A stretch of DNA of 34,183 nucleotides from an uncultured Lachnospiraceae bacterium (GTDB lineage Bacteria > Bacillota > Clostridia > Lachnospirales > Lachnospiraceae). Below the pieces are notes generated by a model that worked only from the letters and a program-made list of their open reading frames with translations, made no database searches and was not told the DNA's origin. A program made the position numbers and the translations under genes. The stretch covers positions 1 to 34,183 of the forward strand of contig OMUP01000127.1 in assembly GCA_900314255.1 (NCBI GenBank), read 5' to 3'. Positions 1-8,554 of the stretch are shown one piece after another (the first letter of the stretch is position 1; each line of letters starts with the position of its first letter).

Positions 1-400
<400 letters not shown>

Positions 401-631
401 AGGTCTTTCCTTGGCCAGATAAATCTGGTCTTTTTTGGTTCCAGAACTTACTGTTCTTGGTTGGCTGATCCGTTCATCTTCATAAAAGATAAGCGAATCG
501 CCGTTCGTAGAAAATTCATAAAAGAATTTTCAGGGTTGGTTTACTGTTCAGTTATCAAGGAACGTGTCCCCCGAAAGTGGCTTGTTTGCTGGCTTTGTGG
601 GCCTCGCGTTTCGTGCCTCTCTCGCGGCGAC
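401..631 (-). other. rRNA operon leader
   Basis: This stretch lies between the rRNA promoter and the mature 16S 5' end and holds no gene. Visible structure on the transcribed strand: an inverted repeat GAAAATTC/GAATTTTC (510-531, 8-bp arms, 6-nt loop) and a small hairpin of CCAGA/TCTGG arms (413-430) just before 16S. These probably act in pre-rRNA processing. The transcription start is inferred to be about 7 nt after the -10 box, near 631. Confidence 0.75.
541..566 (-). promoter_or_regulatory. boxA-like antitermination element of the rRNA leader
   Basis: On the transcribed strand the leader contains CGTTCCTTGATAACTGAACA, resembling the TTGAAAACTgAA-type element repeated in rRNA leaders and 16S-23S spacers of Bacillota. 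It is a likely Nus-factor/antitermination or processing site. The assignment rests on sequence resemblance and position only. Confidence 0.4.
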
Positions 632-637
632 TCATAT

Positions 638-703
638 ATACTATCATCCGCTTCCGAACCTGTCAACAACTTTTTTGCGAATTTTTACAAGTTTTTTAAA
701 CTG
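638..703 (-). promoter_or_regulatory. rRNA operon promoter with A/T-rich UP element
   Basis: The minus strand shows a perfect -35 box TTGACA (661-666), a 17-nt spacer, and -10 box TAGTAT (638-643, 4 of 6 consensus). Immediately upstream, 667-703 carries phased A and T tracts (AAAAAAGTTG, GTAAAAATTCG, TTTAAAAAACTTG), typical of an UP element bound by the RNA polymerase alpha subunit. The position about 240 nt before 16S fits an rrn P1 promoter. Only about 20 nt separate the A/T tracts from the stop codon of the upstream cvpA-like gene, and no clear terminator is seen between them. Confidence 0.88.
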
Positions 704-726
704 CGTTTTCAGGCGGTTCAGACTCT

Positions 727-1425
727 TTACGTGAGTGTTCTCAGAAACGGATCCGAAGCATACAGTACCTTCAGAAGCGGATGCGCTGTAATGGACATTA
801 CCAGCGGTGAGCTCTCGTTCTGTCCGAGCGTCACAGCGAAAAGAACCAGCCAGACAATCAGGAGCGCTTCAAGGATTCCTGTCACAGCGCCCAGAGTCCG
901 GTTGACTCCGCTTATCGCTCTGTTGTGCAGCCCCACTGAAAGCGCTGCGTACAGGAGCCGCATCAGCAGCCATGTTATAAAGAACAGCCCGATCCGCACA
1001 ATCGAGGAGAACAGCGTTTCAGTCACCGCATCAGCTATTCCTGTCACAACCGTATCTCTGGCGGAGACAACTGCCTGATTGATTCCCTCGATGACGGCAG
1101 TCGGCAGTGACGCAAGTACTTCCGCTATATCTGAAAGTGTCTGGTCATTTTTCCCGTCCGTTCCGTCACTGCTGTCCGGGTTTTCTGTCTCTGGTGCAGA
1201 ATCTGCATTTTCAGACAGAGTTGAATATACAGACGAATTCATCGTCTGATAGAAATTTGTATTTTCTTTTAAAAAGTTTTCTGCCTGTCCACTGAAATGG
1301 CTCGCCACAAAAAGGCACACCACCAGTGTCAGTACGGAAAACAGCATCCGAAGGAAGCCTCTTGCCGCTCCGGATATAATGCAGACCGCAAAGGTCAGCA
1401 GCACAATGAATGTCAGTATATCCAC
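727..1425 (-). CDS. CvpA-family membrane protein
   Basis: This 232-residue protein matches the layout of the CvpA (colicin V production) family. It has two N-terminal membrane helices (about 1-45), an extracytoplasmic polar stretch rich in Asp, Ser and Glu (about 50-130), then two or more helices, with the family-typical 'SGVNRTLGAVTGILEALL' segment near 180. CvpA proteins are small membrane proteins linked to envelope homeostasis; their biochemical activity is not settled. The start is GTG at 1423-1425, preceded by GGGAGA with 4-nt spacing. It is the last gene of a unit with the DUF5711-like and coiled-coil proteins upstream (14-nt gap to the former). The long polar loop is an expansion relative to E. 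coli CvpA (about 160 residues). Confidence 0.82.
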   Translation of the reverse strand: MDILTFIVLLTFAVCIISGAARGFLRMLFSVLTLVVCLFVASHFSGQAENFLKENTNFYQTMNSSVYSTLSENADSAPETENPDSSDGTDGKNDQTLSDIAEVLASLPTAVIEGINQAVVSARDTVVTGIADAVTETLFSSIVRIGLFFITWLLMRLLYAALSVGLHNRAISGVNRTLGAVTGILEALLIVWLVLFAVTLGQNESSPLVMSITAHPLLKVLYASDPFLRTLT

Positions 1426-1439
1426 AGATTCTCCCGATA

Positions 1440-2666
1440 TTACCGCAGACTGATTTTCTGAATATAATTGGTCGTGATCAGGAAACAGCTGCCTCGGCTG
1501 CCCGTCGGGATAACATCCGTGACCGGTAGCTGTGCGGTGATATCGGCAATTTTCCGGCCTCCGGCTGAATAAATCCGAAACGAGCTGTCATTGTTCATGT
1601 AAATTCTACCGTGATCAAAGCAGAAATTCGAATAGCTCTGGTCGATCGAAACCGAGCACAGCTTTGTGCCTGACAAGTCGTACACTTCCAGTTTATATGC
1701 CGAGTTCTCATCTTCGATGATCAGGCCGATTCTGTCTTCCGCATAAAATGTCTTCTGAATTTTTCCGTCGATCTGCACCCGCTGTGTCTGGGACGGATAA
1801 TCTCCCACCGAATAATACGTTATCGAATCTTCACTTACTGCCACTGCCTTGGTATTGCCGAAAAAGTGTACGTCGCCCACCAATTTGTCATCGAAGTTGT
1901 CAAAGCCACCGACAAGGCGCTTGTTCTCGCTCTGCCCGGTGTCCGAGAAATTATAAAATGCGACATTGGCCGTCACAGTATCGCCCGATATGCATGCGTA
2001 CGCGAGAACCAGCTGCTGTGCATTGTCGGAAATTGAAATCGCCAGAGGATAGCCCTCCCCGGTCAGGGTCGTCTTGACAGCATACACCTGGTTTCCTTCA
2101 GTGTCATAGAGTGTGACGTAATTGGCATTGCCGTCGCTGAGCGACGCGGCCACAAGGCCGTCTGCGCTCAGTTCAATCTCTGTGATGGTGTACGCAGTCG
2201 TGATCTCCCGGAGAAAACCAGACCGGTTAAAGACAATAACCTGGCTTCCCGTCATATCTCCGATCGCGAAATATCCGTTATTGATGCGGATCTCCGGATT
2301 GTTCATGGAATATGAATAATTCCACAGCATCTCCCCTCCGCTGCCGAAGCACGCGGCTCCGTCGTTCGAATAGCGGATAAAGCCTCCGTTATAGGATACA
2401 AACTGGGAAGCATCTGTATCTTCCCGGCTGGAGGACGCCGTGATTGAGTACGAACTATAGCTTTTGTTGAACAGCCAGACGATCAGCAGCACGCAGACGA
2501 GTATAAGAACCAGTCCGAGCCTCATAAGTCTGGCCCGGACTTTCCTGCGATGCCTGCGCAGCTTGTTCTGCATCTGCGTTCTGTCGTACTCTTCGTTCTG
2601 GCTTTCTCGGCGGATGTTTATAACTTTGCCGTTCCTCCTCTGCCGATTTTCGTTATTTCCACTCAT
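1440..2666 (-). CDS. DUF5711-like single-pass membrane protein with beta-propeller-like ectodomain
   Basis: This 408-residue protein has a strongly basic cytoplasmic head (about 1-46), one membrane helix (about 47-66), and a large extracytoplasmic part made of short repeating beta-type strands with recurring patterns such as 'VSYNGGFIRYSN', 'INNGYFAIGD', 'AVSEDSITYYS' and 'DHGRIYMNNDS'. That spacing suggests a WD/PQQ-type beta-propeller. The overall form matches DUF5711 proteins of Clostridia, whose function is unknown. The start is ATG at 2664-2666. Neighbours are a coiled-coil membrane protein upstream (18-nt gap) and cvpA downstream (14-nt gap), so co-expression is likely. The family call is from memory of the layout and would need a profile search; no enzymatic residues are recognisable. 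Confidence 0.65.
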   Translation of the reverse strand: MSGNNENRQRRNGKVINIRRESQNEEYDRTQMQNKLRRHRRKVRARLMRLGLVLILVCVLLIVWLFNKSYSSYSITASSSREDTDASQFVSYNGGFIRYSNDGAACFGSGGEMLWNYSYSMNNPEIRINNGYFAIGDMTGSQVIVFNRSGFLREITTAYTITEIELSADGLVAASLSDGNANYVTLYDTEGNQVYAVKTTLTGEGYPLAISISDNAQQLVLAYACISGDTVTANVAFYNFSDTGQSENKRLVGGFDNFDDKLVGDVHFFGNTKAVAVSEDSITYYSVGDYPSQTQRVQIDGKIQKTFYAEDRIGLIIEDENSAYKLEVYDLSGTKLCSVSIDQSYSNFCFDHGRIYMNNDSSFRIYSAGGRKIADITAQLPVTDVIPTGSRGSCFLITTNYIQKISLR

Positions 2667-2684
2667 CCGGCGGTCTGCCTCTCT

Positions 2685-3794
2685 TTATTTTTTTCTGGCC
2701 ATATCCATCGCTTCGGCAATCGTCGTCAGCTTGTTGTCCGACATAACCTTCCGCAGCGATTCCAGTTTGTCAAGGTCAGAGAAGTCCGGGCCGAGATACG
2801 GCTCATAGTTCGTTGATATGTACAGTCTCTGCTGTTTGACTCTCTCTTCAAGTTCCGTCTCGGTTTTTCTGCGCTGCTCAAGCGTGGACTTCAGAGAGTC
2901 TGTCTTCTTCTGATGCCTGCCTTCGATTTCCGAAATGATATCCGGCTTGGTATTTTTCTCAAAATCATCCAGGGCCTGTTTCTGCTTTTCATTTATGCTC
3001 TGGATTTCGCTGTTGATCTGCTCGATCTTCTTATCGTATTCTTCCAGTCCGTAGGCTGCCTCATCTGTATCTTTCTTGATGCCGCGCGTGATCTGCTTCA
3101 TTTTCTTTTTGTTCGCACGGGTCTGCTTTTTCATCTGACGCGCCGACTCGATGACATCCAGATGCGTCAGAATCGTCTCTGTCCGTACGGAACGGATAAT
3201 CGTAAAGAAGACAATGGCCATCACGGTATCATACAGAAGCGGGACAAGCGGTGAAACGTTCAGTATCGGCAGCCGCTGCGGCAGAATGTACAAGCACCCG
3301 ACCGGAATAATGAGAAACACGATCAGCAGAATAACCGCATACAGAAACTTCGGTCCGAATCCTTTCGCATAGCACAGTACATAAAAGAATGTGCTGTCCG
3401 CAAAGGAGGGGATCTCATTCTCCGCGAACATTTCTTTTCTCTTTTTCTTCAGTTCTGTGTTCTCATTCTTCAGATGCTCTGTTTCGTTCCGGATTCTGTC
3501 CTTTACGCCAGCCTGTTTTGATTTCTCGCGGGCATCCGTCACATCCTTCAGCTTGGCCTTTTCTGAACTGATCGAACGGTCAAATCCCATCCGGACAGCC
3601 GACTCTCCGTCCTTGACCTTGGTATTGATCTCGTCCTCGATCGTTTTCTCTGTCTCCGAAATTTTCTCTTCCAGGTCCGAGATTTCCCGTTTGATCTGCT
3701 CCTGGCGCGTGACACCGCCCTGATATTCTTTTACTTCCGCAATAATTTTATCCAGATCGTCCAGCGATCCGTTCAGAATATTCTTTTCCGCCAT
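2685..3794 (-). CDS. coiled-coil protein with two central membrane helices, unknown function
   Basis: I do not recognise a named family. The 369-residue protein has a long Glu/Lys-rich coiled coil (about 30-125), two hydrophobic helices (about 150-170 and 181-202) separated by a short loop with Pro and Leu, then a second long coiled coil (about 205-340) and a Leu-rich tail. There is no signal peptide, so both coiled coils should lie on the cytoplasmic side as a hairpin-anchored scaffold. The start ATG at 3792-3794 has GAGGTG about 10 nt upstream. It follows the hydratase gene by 36 nt and precedes the DUF5711-like gene by 18 nt. It could organise or tether something at the membrane; nothing in the sequence shows an enzyme. 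Confidence 0.75.
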   Translation of the reverse strand: MAEKNILNGSLDDLDKIIAEVKEYQGGVTRQEQIKREISDLEEKISETEKTIEDEINTKVKDGESAVRMGFDRSISSEKAKLKDVTDAREKSKQAGVKDRIRNETEHLKNENTELKKKRKEMFAENEIPSFADSTFFYVLCYAKGFGPKFLYAVILLIVFLIIPVGCLYILPQRLPILNVSPLVPLLYDTVMAIVFFTIIRSVRTETILTHLDVIESARQMKKQTRANKKKMKQITRGIKKDTDEAAYGLEEYDKKIEQINSEIQSINEKQKQALDDFEKNTKPDIISEIEGRHQKKTDSLKSTLEQRRKTETELEERVKQQRLYISTNYEPYLGPDFSDLDKLESLRKVMSDNKLTTIAEAMDMARKK

Positions 3795-3830
3795 ATCCGT
3801 ATTTCACCTCACTGTCTGAGGGACAACCTG

Positions 3831-6119
3831 TCACTTTCCGGCGCGGTAGAAATTGATAAGGCAGCCGTCCAGGATGATCTCTTTTTCGTCATCCGTGAGC
3901 GGATCCATTTTCAGTTCAATCTCCTTCATGCCCTTTGTGACAACGAACGCCTTGTAGACCGCTTTTCCTTCCGCGAGATCCTTTCTGACATCCGGTATGA
4001 AAATATAATCTCCATTGGCAAATGGCAGTTCGCCCTTGTCGATGAGCAGCGGCAGCATGCCCCAGTTGATCAGATTGCTGCGATACCGCTTCGTCGCGTA
4101 TTCATTTGCAATATTGGCCCAGCCGCCGAGAACCTTCTGGCAGGAAGCTGCCTGTTCTCTGGCAGAACCGTCGCCCGGCTTCACCGCAAAGATCGTGCTT
4201 CCGATGCCGATACCTGAAACATCTGTTCCGAAAGCATTCTTTATGTCTTTCAGAACGCCATCCACTTCCGGGAATGCCTTTGCCGGGTCTTCTCCGTTTT
4301 CGACTGCTTCCTCGGCTTTCTGCACCTCTTTGGCTCTGCCGACATAGGCCGGATCTTTTCTGGAGAGTGCAAACTCTGCCAGCCGCAGCGGATTGGAGCG
4401 GTAGGACGAGGTCTCGCCGGACGGAATCAGCTCATCAGTCGTCGTGACCGGATCGTGGATCTCGGAGACAACTTTTATAAGAAGATTTTCCGGCAGAGGA
4501 GCCATCTTCGGCCACGGCTTGATGTTCGGCCCCTGAACCAGCTCCTGGTCCGGATCTGCATGACCATAGCCGTCGAATACTCTGTTCTTGTATATGGCAG
4601 CGTCGAAATGGTATACCGGTCCGGTGAATTCCGTATCCATCTCGGTGGCCGCGGTAAGTCTTCCCTTGTTAGCTGCCGTCGCCGCGATAGACCGCGCGTC
4701 CATGAGCGCAACCGAGGAGATCTGTCCCTCCTGAACCTTGCTTCCTTCGCGGTTCGGGAAGTTTCGGGTCGAATGGCGGATGGAGAATCCGTTGTTGGCC
4801 GGGGTATCGCCTGCGCCGAAGCACGGTCCGCAGAAGCACGTCTTGACAACCGCGCCGGCTTCGATCAGATCGGCCATCCTGCCATTTTTCACGAGTTCCA
4901 TGTAGATCGGCATGCTGGCCGGATATACGCTGAGCGTAAATTCGTCGTGGCCGACATTTTTGCCTCGCAGAATGTCGGCCGCCGAGCAGATATTCTCAAA
5001 GCCGCCGCCGGCGCATCCTGCGATGACGCCCTGATCGACATACAGCTTTCCGTTCCGCACTTTATCCTGCAGTGAAACTTTCACTCTGCCGCCGAAGCTG
5101 ATCTTTGCATTCTCCTCGACTTCGTGCAGAATGTCAGAAAGATTGCTGTTGACCTCGTCAATGGTATAGGCGTTGCTCGGATGATACGGCATTGCAATCA
5201 TCGGCCGGATCTCAGAAAGATCGACGTTAAGAATTCCGTCATAGTAAGCCGTCCTGCCCGGCTCAAGCTTTTTGTAAGCCTCGCTGCGGCCGTGAACAGC
5301 ATACCACTCTTCCGTCTTTTCATCCGTCTCCCAGATTGACGAGAGGCATGTCGTCTCAGTCGTCATGACGTCGACGCCGATCCGGAAGTCCATGCTCAGG
5401 TTCCGGACGCCGGGGCCGATGAACTCCATCACCTTATTCTTGACAAATCCGTTCTTAAATACCGCTTTGATGATGGCAAGCGCTACATCCTGCGGGCCGA
5501 CGCCGCGGACCAGGCTGCCGGTCATGTAGATACCGATGACCTTCGGGCACGCGATATCATAGGTCTTGCCGAGGAGCTGTTTTACCAGTTCCGGGCCGCC
5601 TTCTCCCATCGCCATGGTGCCGAGCGCGCCATAACGGGTATGGCTGTCAGAGCCCAGGATCATGCAGCCGGTTTCGGCCAGCATTTCGCGTGCGTATTCA
5701 TGAATAACCGCTACATGCGGCGGAACATAAATTCCGCCAAACTTTTTTGCGGCTGACAGGCCGAACACATGATCGTCCTCGTTGATTGTACCGCCAACCG
5801 CACACAGCGAATTGTGGCAGTTGGTGAGCACATACGGCATCGGAAATTCTTTCAGGCCGGAGGCAATCGCAGTCTGAATAATGCCGACATAGGTGATATC
5901 ATGCGACGTCATCTTGTCAAAGCGGATCTGCAGATGTTCCATGTCATCCGCTTTATTGTGATTTTTCAGAATGCCGTATGCCATCGTCTGCTTCAGGGCA
6001 TCTTCCCGGCGGACATCAAGGCCGGTTTCTTTCCGGATCGCAGCGGCAGCTTCCGGGCCGTCCGGAATCAGTTTCCGGCCGCCGATCAGATAGGTTCCCG
6101 TGTCATTGCATGTAATCAT
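3831..6119 (-). CDS. aconitase-family hydratase (YbhJ-like)
   Basis: This 762-residue cytoplasmic Fe-S hydro-lyase has the complete aconitase fold. The three likely 4Fe-4S ligands are C369 (in 'VIAGCAGG'), C430 and C433 (in 'CFCGPCFGAGD'). The 'GSDSHTRYG' motif lies at 156-164, 'RNFPNREGSK' at 452-461, and the swivel-domain active site 'GDGSAREQAA' near 649-658, where S652 and R654 correspond to the catalytic Ser and Arg of aconitase. The length and the 'VQEGQISSVALMDARSIAATAANKG' region fit the aconitase-like hydratases annotated ybhJ in E. coli rather than classical AcnA/AcnB. The substrate is therefore uncertain; isomerisation of citrate is plausible because a citrate synthase lies about 18 kb away. 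The start is ATG at 6117-6119, 6 nt after the HIT gene, so the two are co-transcribed. Confidence 0.85.
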   Translation of the reverse strand: MITCNDTGTYLIGGRKLIPDGPEAAAAIRKETGLDVRREDALKQTMAYGILKNHNKADDMEHLQIRFDKMTSHDITYVGIIQTAIASGLKEFPMPYVLTNCHNSLCAVGGTINEDDHVFGLSAAKKFGGIYVPPHVAVIHEYAREMLAETGCMILGSDSHTRYGALGTMAMGEGGPELVKQLLGKTYDIACPKVIGIYMTGSLVRGVGPQDVALAIIKAVFKNGFVKNKVMEFIGPGVRNLSMDFRIGVDVMTTETTCLSSIWETDEKTEEWYAVHGRSEAYKKLEPGRTAYYDGILNVDLSEIRPMIAMPYHPSNAYTIDEVNSNLSDILHEVEENAKISFGGRVKVSLQDKVRNGKLYVDQGVIAGCAGGGFENICSAADILRGKNVGHDEFTLSVYPASMPIYMELVKNGRMADLIEAGAVVKTCFCGPCFGAGDTPANNGFSIRHSTRNFPNREGSKVQEGQISSVALMDARSIAATAANKGRLTAATEMDTEFTGPVYHFDAAIYKNRVFDGYGHADPDQELVQGPNIKPWPKMAPLPENLLIKVVSEIHDPVTTTDELIPSGETSSYRSNPLRLAEFALSRKDPAYVGRAKEVQKAEEAVENGEDPAKAFPEVDGVLKDIKNAFGTDVSGIGIGSTIFAVKPGDGSAREQAASCQKVLGGWANIANEYATKRYRSNLINWGMLPLLIDKGELPFANGDYIFIPDVRKDLAEGKAVYKAFVVTKGMKEIELKMDPLTDDEKEIILDGCLINFYRAGK

Positions 6120-6125
6120 CTGCTG

Positions 6126-6563
6126 TCATCCCTTCTGCTGTCCGTCTTCCATCGCGCCAAGAATTGCAGCCTTGAGATCCGCGATCTCATCCGCACTGAT
6201 CTCATGCTGTTTCCATGTGACCTGCACCTCGTCGTTCTTATATCTCGGAATCATATGAACGTGATAGTGGAATACCGTCTGTCCCGCCGCAAGGCCGTTG
6301 TTCTGAACGACGTTGAGCCCCTCATATCCGAGCGCCTTGTTCATGGCCTTTGCGATCTTCACAGCCGTCTGCGCAACATGAGCAGCCGTCGCATCATCCA
6401 AATCATATATATTGTCGAAATGATTTTTCGGTATGATCAGCACATGCCCGCGGGTCGCCGGACCTGCGTCGAAAATAACCTTCAGGACGTCATCTTCATA
6501 AAGGGCATTGACGGGTATATCGCCATTGGCAAGTTTGCAGAAAATGCAGTCGTCTTTTTTCAT
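6126..6563 (-). CDS. HIT-family nucleotide hydrolase/transferase
   Basis: This 145-residue protein carries the histidine triad HYHVHMIP at H99, H101 and H103, which forms the nucleotide-phosphate active site, plus an N-terminal C6-x-x-C9 pair that in this subgroup binds zinc together with histidines. 'GHVLIIPKNHFDNI' (39-52) is the standard HIT core. It most likely hydrolyses adenosine phosphoramidates or dinucleotides (Hint/Fhit-like). The start ATG has AAGGAG about 8 nt upstream. It is the first gene of the HIT-hydratase-coiled coil-DUF5711-cvpA unit. The exact substrate cannot be read from sequence. Confidence 0.92.
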   Translation of the reverse strand: MKKDDCIFCKLANGDIPVNALYEDDVLKVIFDAGPATRGHVLIIPKNHFDNIYDLDDATAAHVAQTAVKIAKAMNKALGYEGLNVVQNNGLAAGQTVFHYHVHMIPRYKNDEVQVTWKQHEISADEIADLKAAILGAMEDGQQKG

Positions 6564-6611
6564 CAGCTGTGCTCCTTTTTAAGTTACGAAAGCCTAAAGA
6601 AATACAGCTTA

Positions 6612-6640
6612 ATAATAGTCCAAAAGCATAATCACCGCAA
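6612..6640 (-). promoter_or_regulatory. putative sigma-A promoter for the HIT-hydratase operon
   Basis: The minus strand shows TTGCGG (6635-6640), a 17-nt spacer and TATTAT (6612-6617, 5 of 6 consensus), about 50 nt before the HIT start codon. The -35 match is only 3 of 6. The 6564-6711 gap between the FHA gene and the HIT gene holds no other clear feature, and no convincing terminator for the tad operon is seen there. Confidence 0.45.
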
Positions 6641-6711
6641 CCCGCCATTTCGCACGTCACGTCAAAAGGCGCGTCATAAGACAGCCGGCCAGGAGACATC
6701 AGAAGCGCATT

Positions 6712-8124
6712 TCAGTTCAGAATATGGACCGTCAGATGTCCTCTTCCGAGTCCCAGAACATCTCCGTCCGTCAGCATTCTGCTTTCTCCCGGACCAAGCC
6801 GCTGTCCGTTCAGTGTCGTCCCGTTGGTAGAACCAAGGTCTGTAACTGCCATATTTTCTCCGATCCTGAACAATTTCAGGTGCCGGCGGCTGACCGTTCT
6901 GTCGGAAAGCCGCGCATCACACACCGGATTGGTCCCGACAATAAAAGGCAAAGATTCCACCTCAAATACTCTGCCCGTCCCGTCATCCAGATAAATTCCC
7001 GTCTCATCGCCCTCGTTTTCATTCCATACCATCGGAAGCGGGCTGGTTTCATCGCCAAACAGCGCTCTCTCGCCGTCTTCACCCGTAGCCGGATGATACA
7101 GCTTTTCTGTCTCATCCTCCGGCTTGTCCGGACTCATCTCCGGGCGGCTTTTCCGTGACTTTTTCCTCTTCATCTTCTTTTCACTTTCATCCGGGGTAAT
7201 TTTTTCGATTTCCAGCTTTTCCAGACCTTTTTCCCTTGCTTTACGTGGGACGCCTGCGGATGCTCTGGCAAGAGCGGCTGCCGCCACCGCAGAAACCGTA
7301 CAGGTTCCGAGCAGTATCAGTGAATTTCTCTCAAATGGCAGAAATCCCGGATACATCAGCAGGCCGGCGCTGCCTGCCGACAGAATTCCAAAAAACACAG
7401 CTGCTGCAGCAAACGGGATCCTACTTTTCTTTCTGGCATCCGTTCTTTTTTTCCTGTTCTTTTTTCTCTCCGGTTCAGGTAAAACGGCGCCGTCATCTTC
7501 AGACGAGGCGGCCGTCTGCGGTATATCCGCCTCTCTTGTCTCCTGTTCTTTTGATGTCTTCTCATATTCTTCCGGCTCCTCTTCCTGAATCCGGCCGTAA
7601 GCAGCCGGATCAAACGTACCTTTGAGAATCCGGCTGTACATGTCATACACCATCACCGTGTCATCTCTGTCTGCAGTGTGATCAAAATGCTGCAGGACAA
7701 ATTCAAACAGCTTTCGAAGGCCGTCCTGATACAGATCTTCTGAGATAGATTTATCCGGATCATACAGAAAAAGGAAACGGTCCAAAGCAGGTGTGCCAAA
7801 GACATGCTCCGGATCTGTCCGGACCCGGTCAATATCAAGAAAGTATTCATTCATGCTGTCAGACAGTTCTGCCAGAGCCCGGCACAGAATCAGAACCGAT
7901 TCCGGACTGACCAGGACGTCACCTCCCAGACTGTTCAGATTCTGAAGTCCGGTGATGTCGTAGTAATAGTAGCCGGAATTATCGACGGATCGTACGGAAA
8001 ATTCCAGCAGCGGCGCAATTGAATTGTGAGACAGCATAGAAATCTGATAGCTCTCTGCCTCTCCGGGCTCCTGCCTGGTTACAAGAAATTTTCTGTTGTT
8101 GAGCCGTTCAGTCGTGTACCCCAT
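6712..8124 (-). CDS. FHA-domain membrane protein of the tad locus (DUF6382-like N-terminus)
   Basis: The 470-residue protein has an N-terminal globular domain (about 1-175) resembling DUF6382, a highly charged linker (about 180-235), two membrane helices (about 236-257 and 266-288), a basic linker, and a C-terminal FHA domain (about 386-466) with 'SRRHL' (S412, H415) and 'STNGT' (432-436), the residues that bind phosphothreonine. It probably couples Ser/Thr-kinase signalling to pilus assembly. The start was set at ATG 8122-8124 because GGGGGGAA lies 8 nt upstream; the ATG at 8128-8130 is only 2 nt from it. The reading frame is open further upstream to 8307, but that part overlaps tadE and looks like shadow sequence. 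It overlaps the end of tadE by 17 nt and closes the operon. Confidence 0.85.
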   Translation of the reverse strand: MGYTTERLNNRKFLVTRQEPGEAESYQISMLSHNSIAPLLEFSVRSVDNSGYYYYDITGLQNLNSLGGDVLVSPESVLILCRALAELSDSMNEYFLDIDRVRTDPEHVFGTPALDRFLFLYDPDKSISEDLYQDGLRKLFEFVLQHFDHTADRDDTVMVYDMYSRILKGTFDPAAYGRIQEEEPEEYEKTSKEQETREADIPQTAASSEDDGAVLPEPERKKNRKKRTDARKKSRIPFAAAAVFFGILSAGSAGLLMYPGFLPFERNSLILLGTCTVSAVAAAALARASAGVPRKAREKGLEKLEIEKITPDESEKKMKRKKSRKSRPEMSPDKPEDETEKLYHPATGEDGERALFGDETSPLPMVWNENEGDETGIYLDDGTGRVFEVESLPFIVGTNPVCDARLSDRTVSRRHLKLFRIGENMAVTDLGSTNGTTLNGQRLGPGESRMLTDGDVLGLGRGHLTVHILN

Positions 8125-8554
8125 CTTCATTTCCCCCCGAAACTGTGCTGATCTGATTTGAAATCGTGTGGACAAGCCGGATGAAATCGGCCGGAGAACG
8201 GGAAGAAAATTGTTCTGCCCGGTCGAATTTTTCCTGTGTACCCAGAAACGGAATCTTCCATGGATCTTCCGCTGTAATCCGGATACCTGTACTGTGGCTG
8301 TCTTCAATAATTTCCACTTCCGGGTCCGACAGCATCAGCGTACTGCCGGCCACGGTTTTCTTAATCCGCTGCTCTGTCTCCAGACGTTCTCCGGTATCCG
8401 GTTCTTCGAGCTCAATTAAAAGTGCACCGCGCATGCCGGCCGACTCAGCCGCGACGTGATTATATGCACTGATGTTCATTTTCAGACAGACAAGAATGAT
8501 GACCGTTGCAAGTGGAATCAAAATGGCACTTTCCACCGTGGCCGACGCCCTCAT
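8108..8554 (-). CDS. tadE: TadE-like pseudopilin
   Basis: This 148-residue protein opens with 'MRASATVESAILIPLATVII', the TadE-type pilin motif in which a Glu follows the short basic leader and a hydrophobic helix begins. The remainder is a small extracytoplasmic domain with no cysteine. TadE/TadF pseudopilins are processed by the locus prepilin peptidase and are needed for Flp pilus assembly. The start codon overlaps the stop codon of the peptidase gene in an ATGA arrangement, which supports the short form over an upstream GTG at 8651-8653. Confidence 0.85.
   Translation of the reverse strand: MRASATVESAILIPLATVIILVCLKMNISAYNHVAAESAGMRGALLIELEEPDTGERLETEQRIKKTVAGSTLMLSDPEVEIIEDSHSTGIRITAEDPWKIPFLGTQEKFDRAEQFSSRSPADFIRLVHTISNQISTVSGGNEDGVHD

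Noticed and set aside
8125-8307. 61-codon N-terminal extension of the FHA protein
   Set aside because: It overlaps tadE in another frame, and an ATG with a GGGGGG ribosome site lies at 8122-8124.
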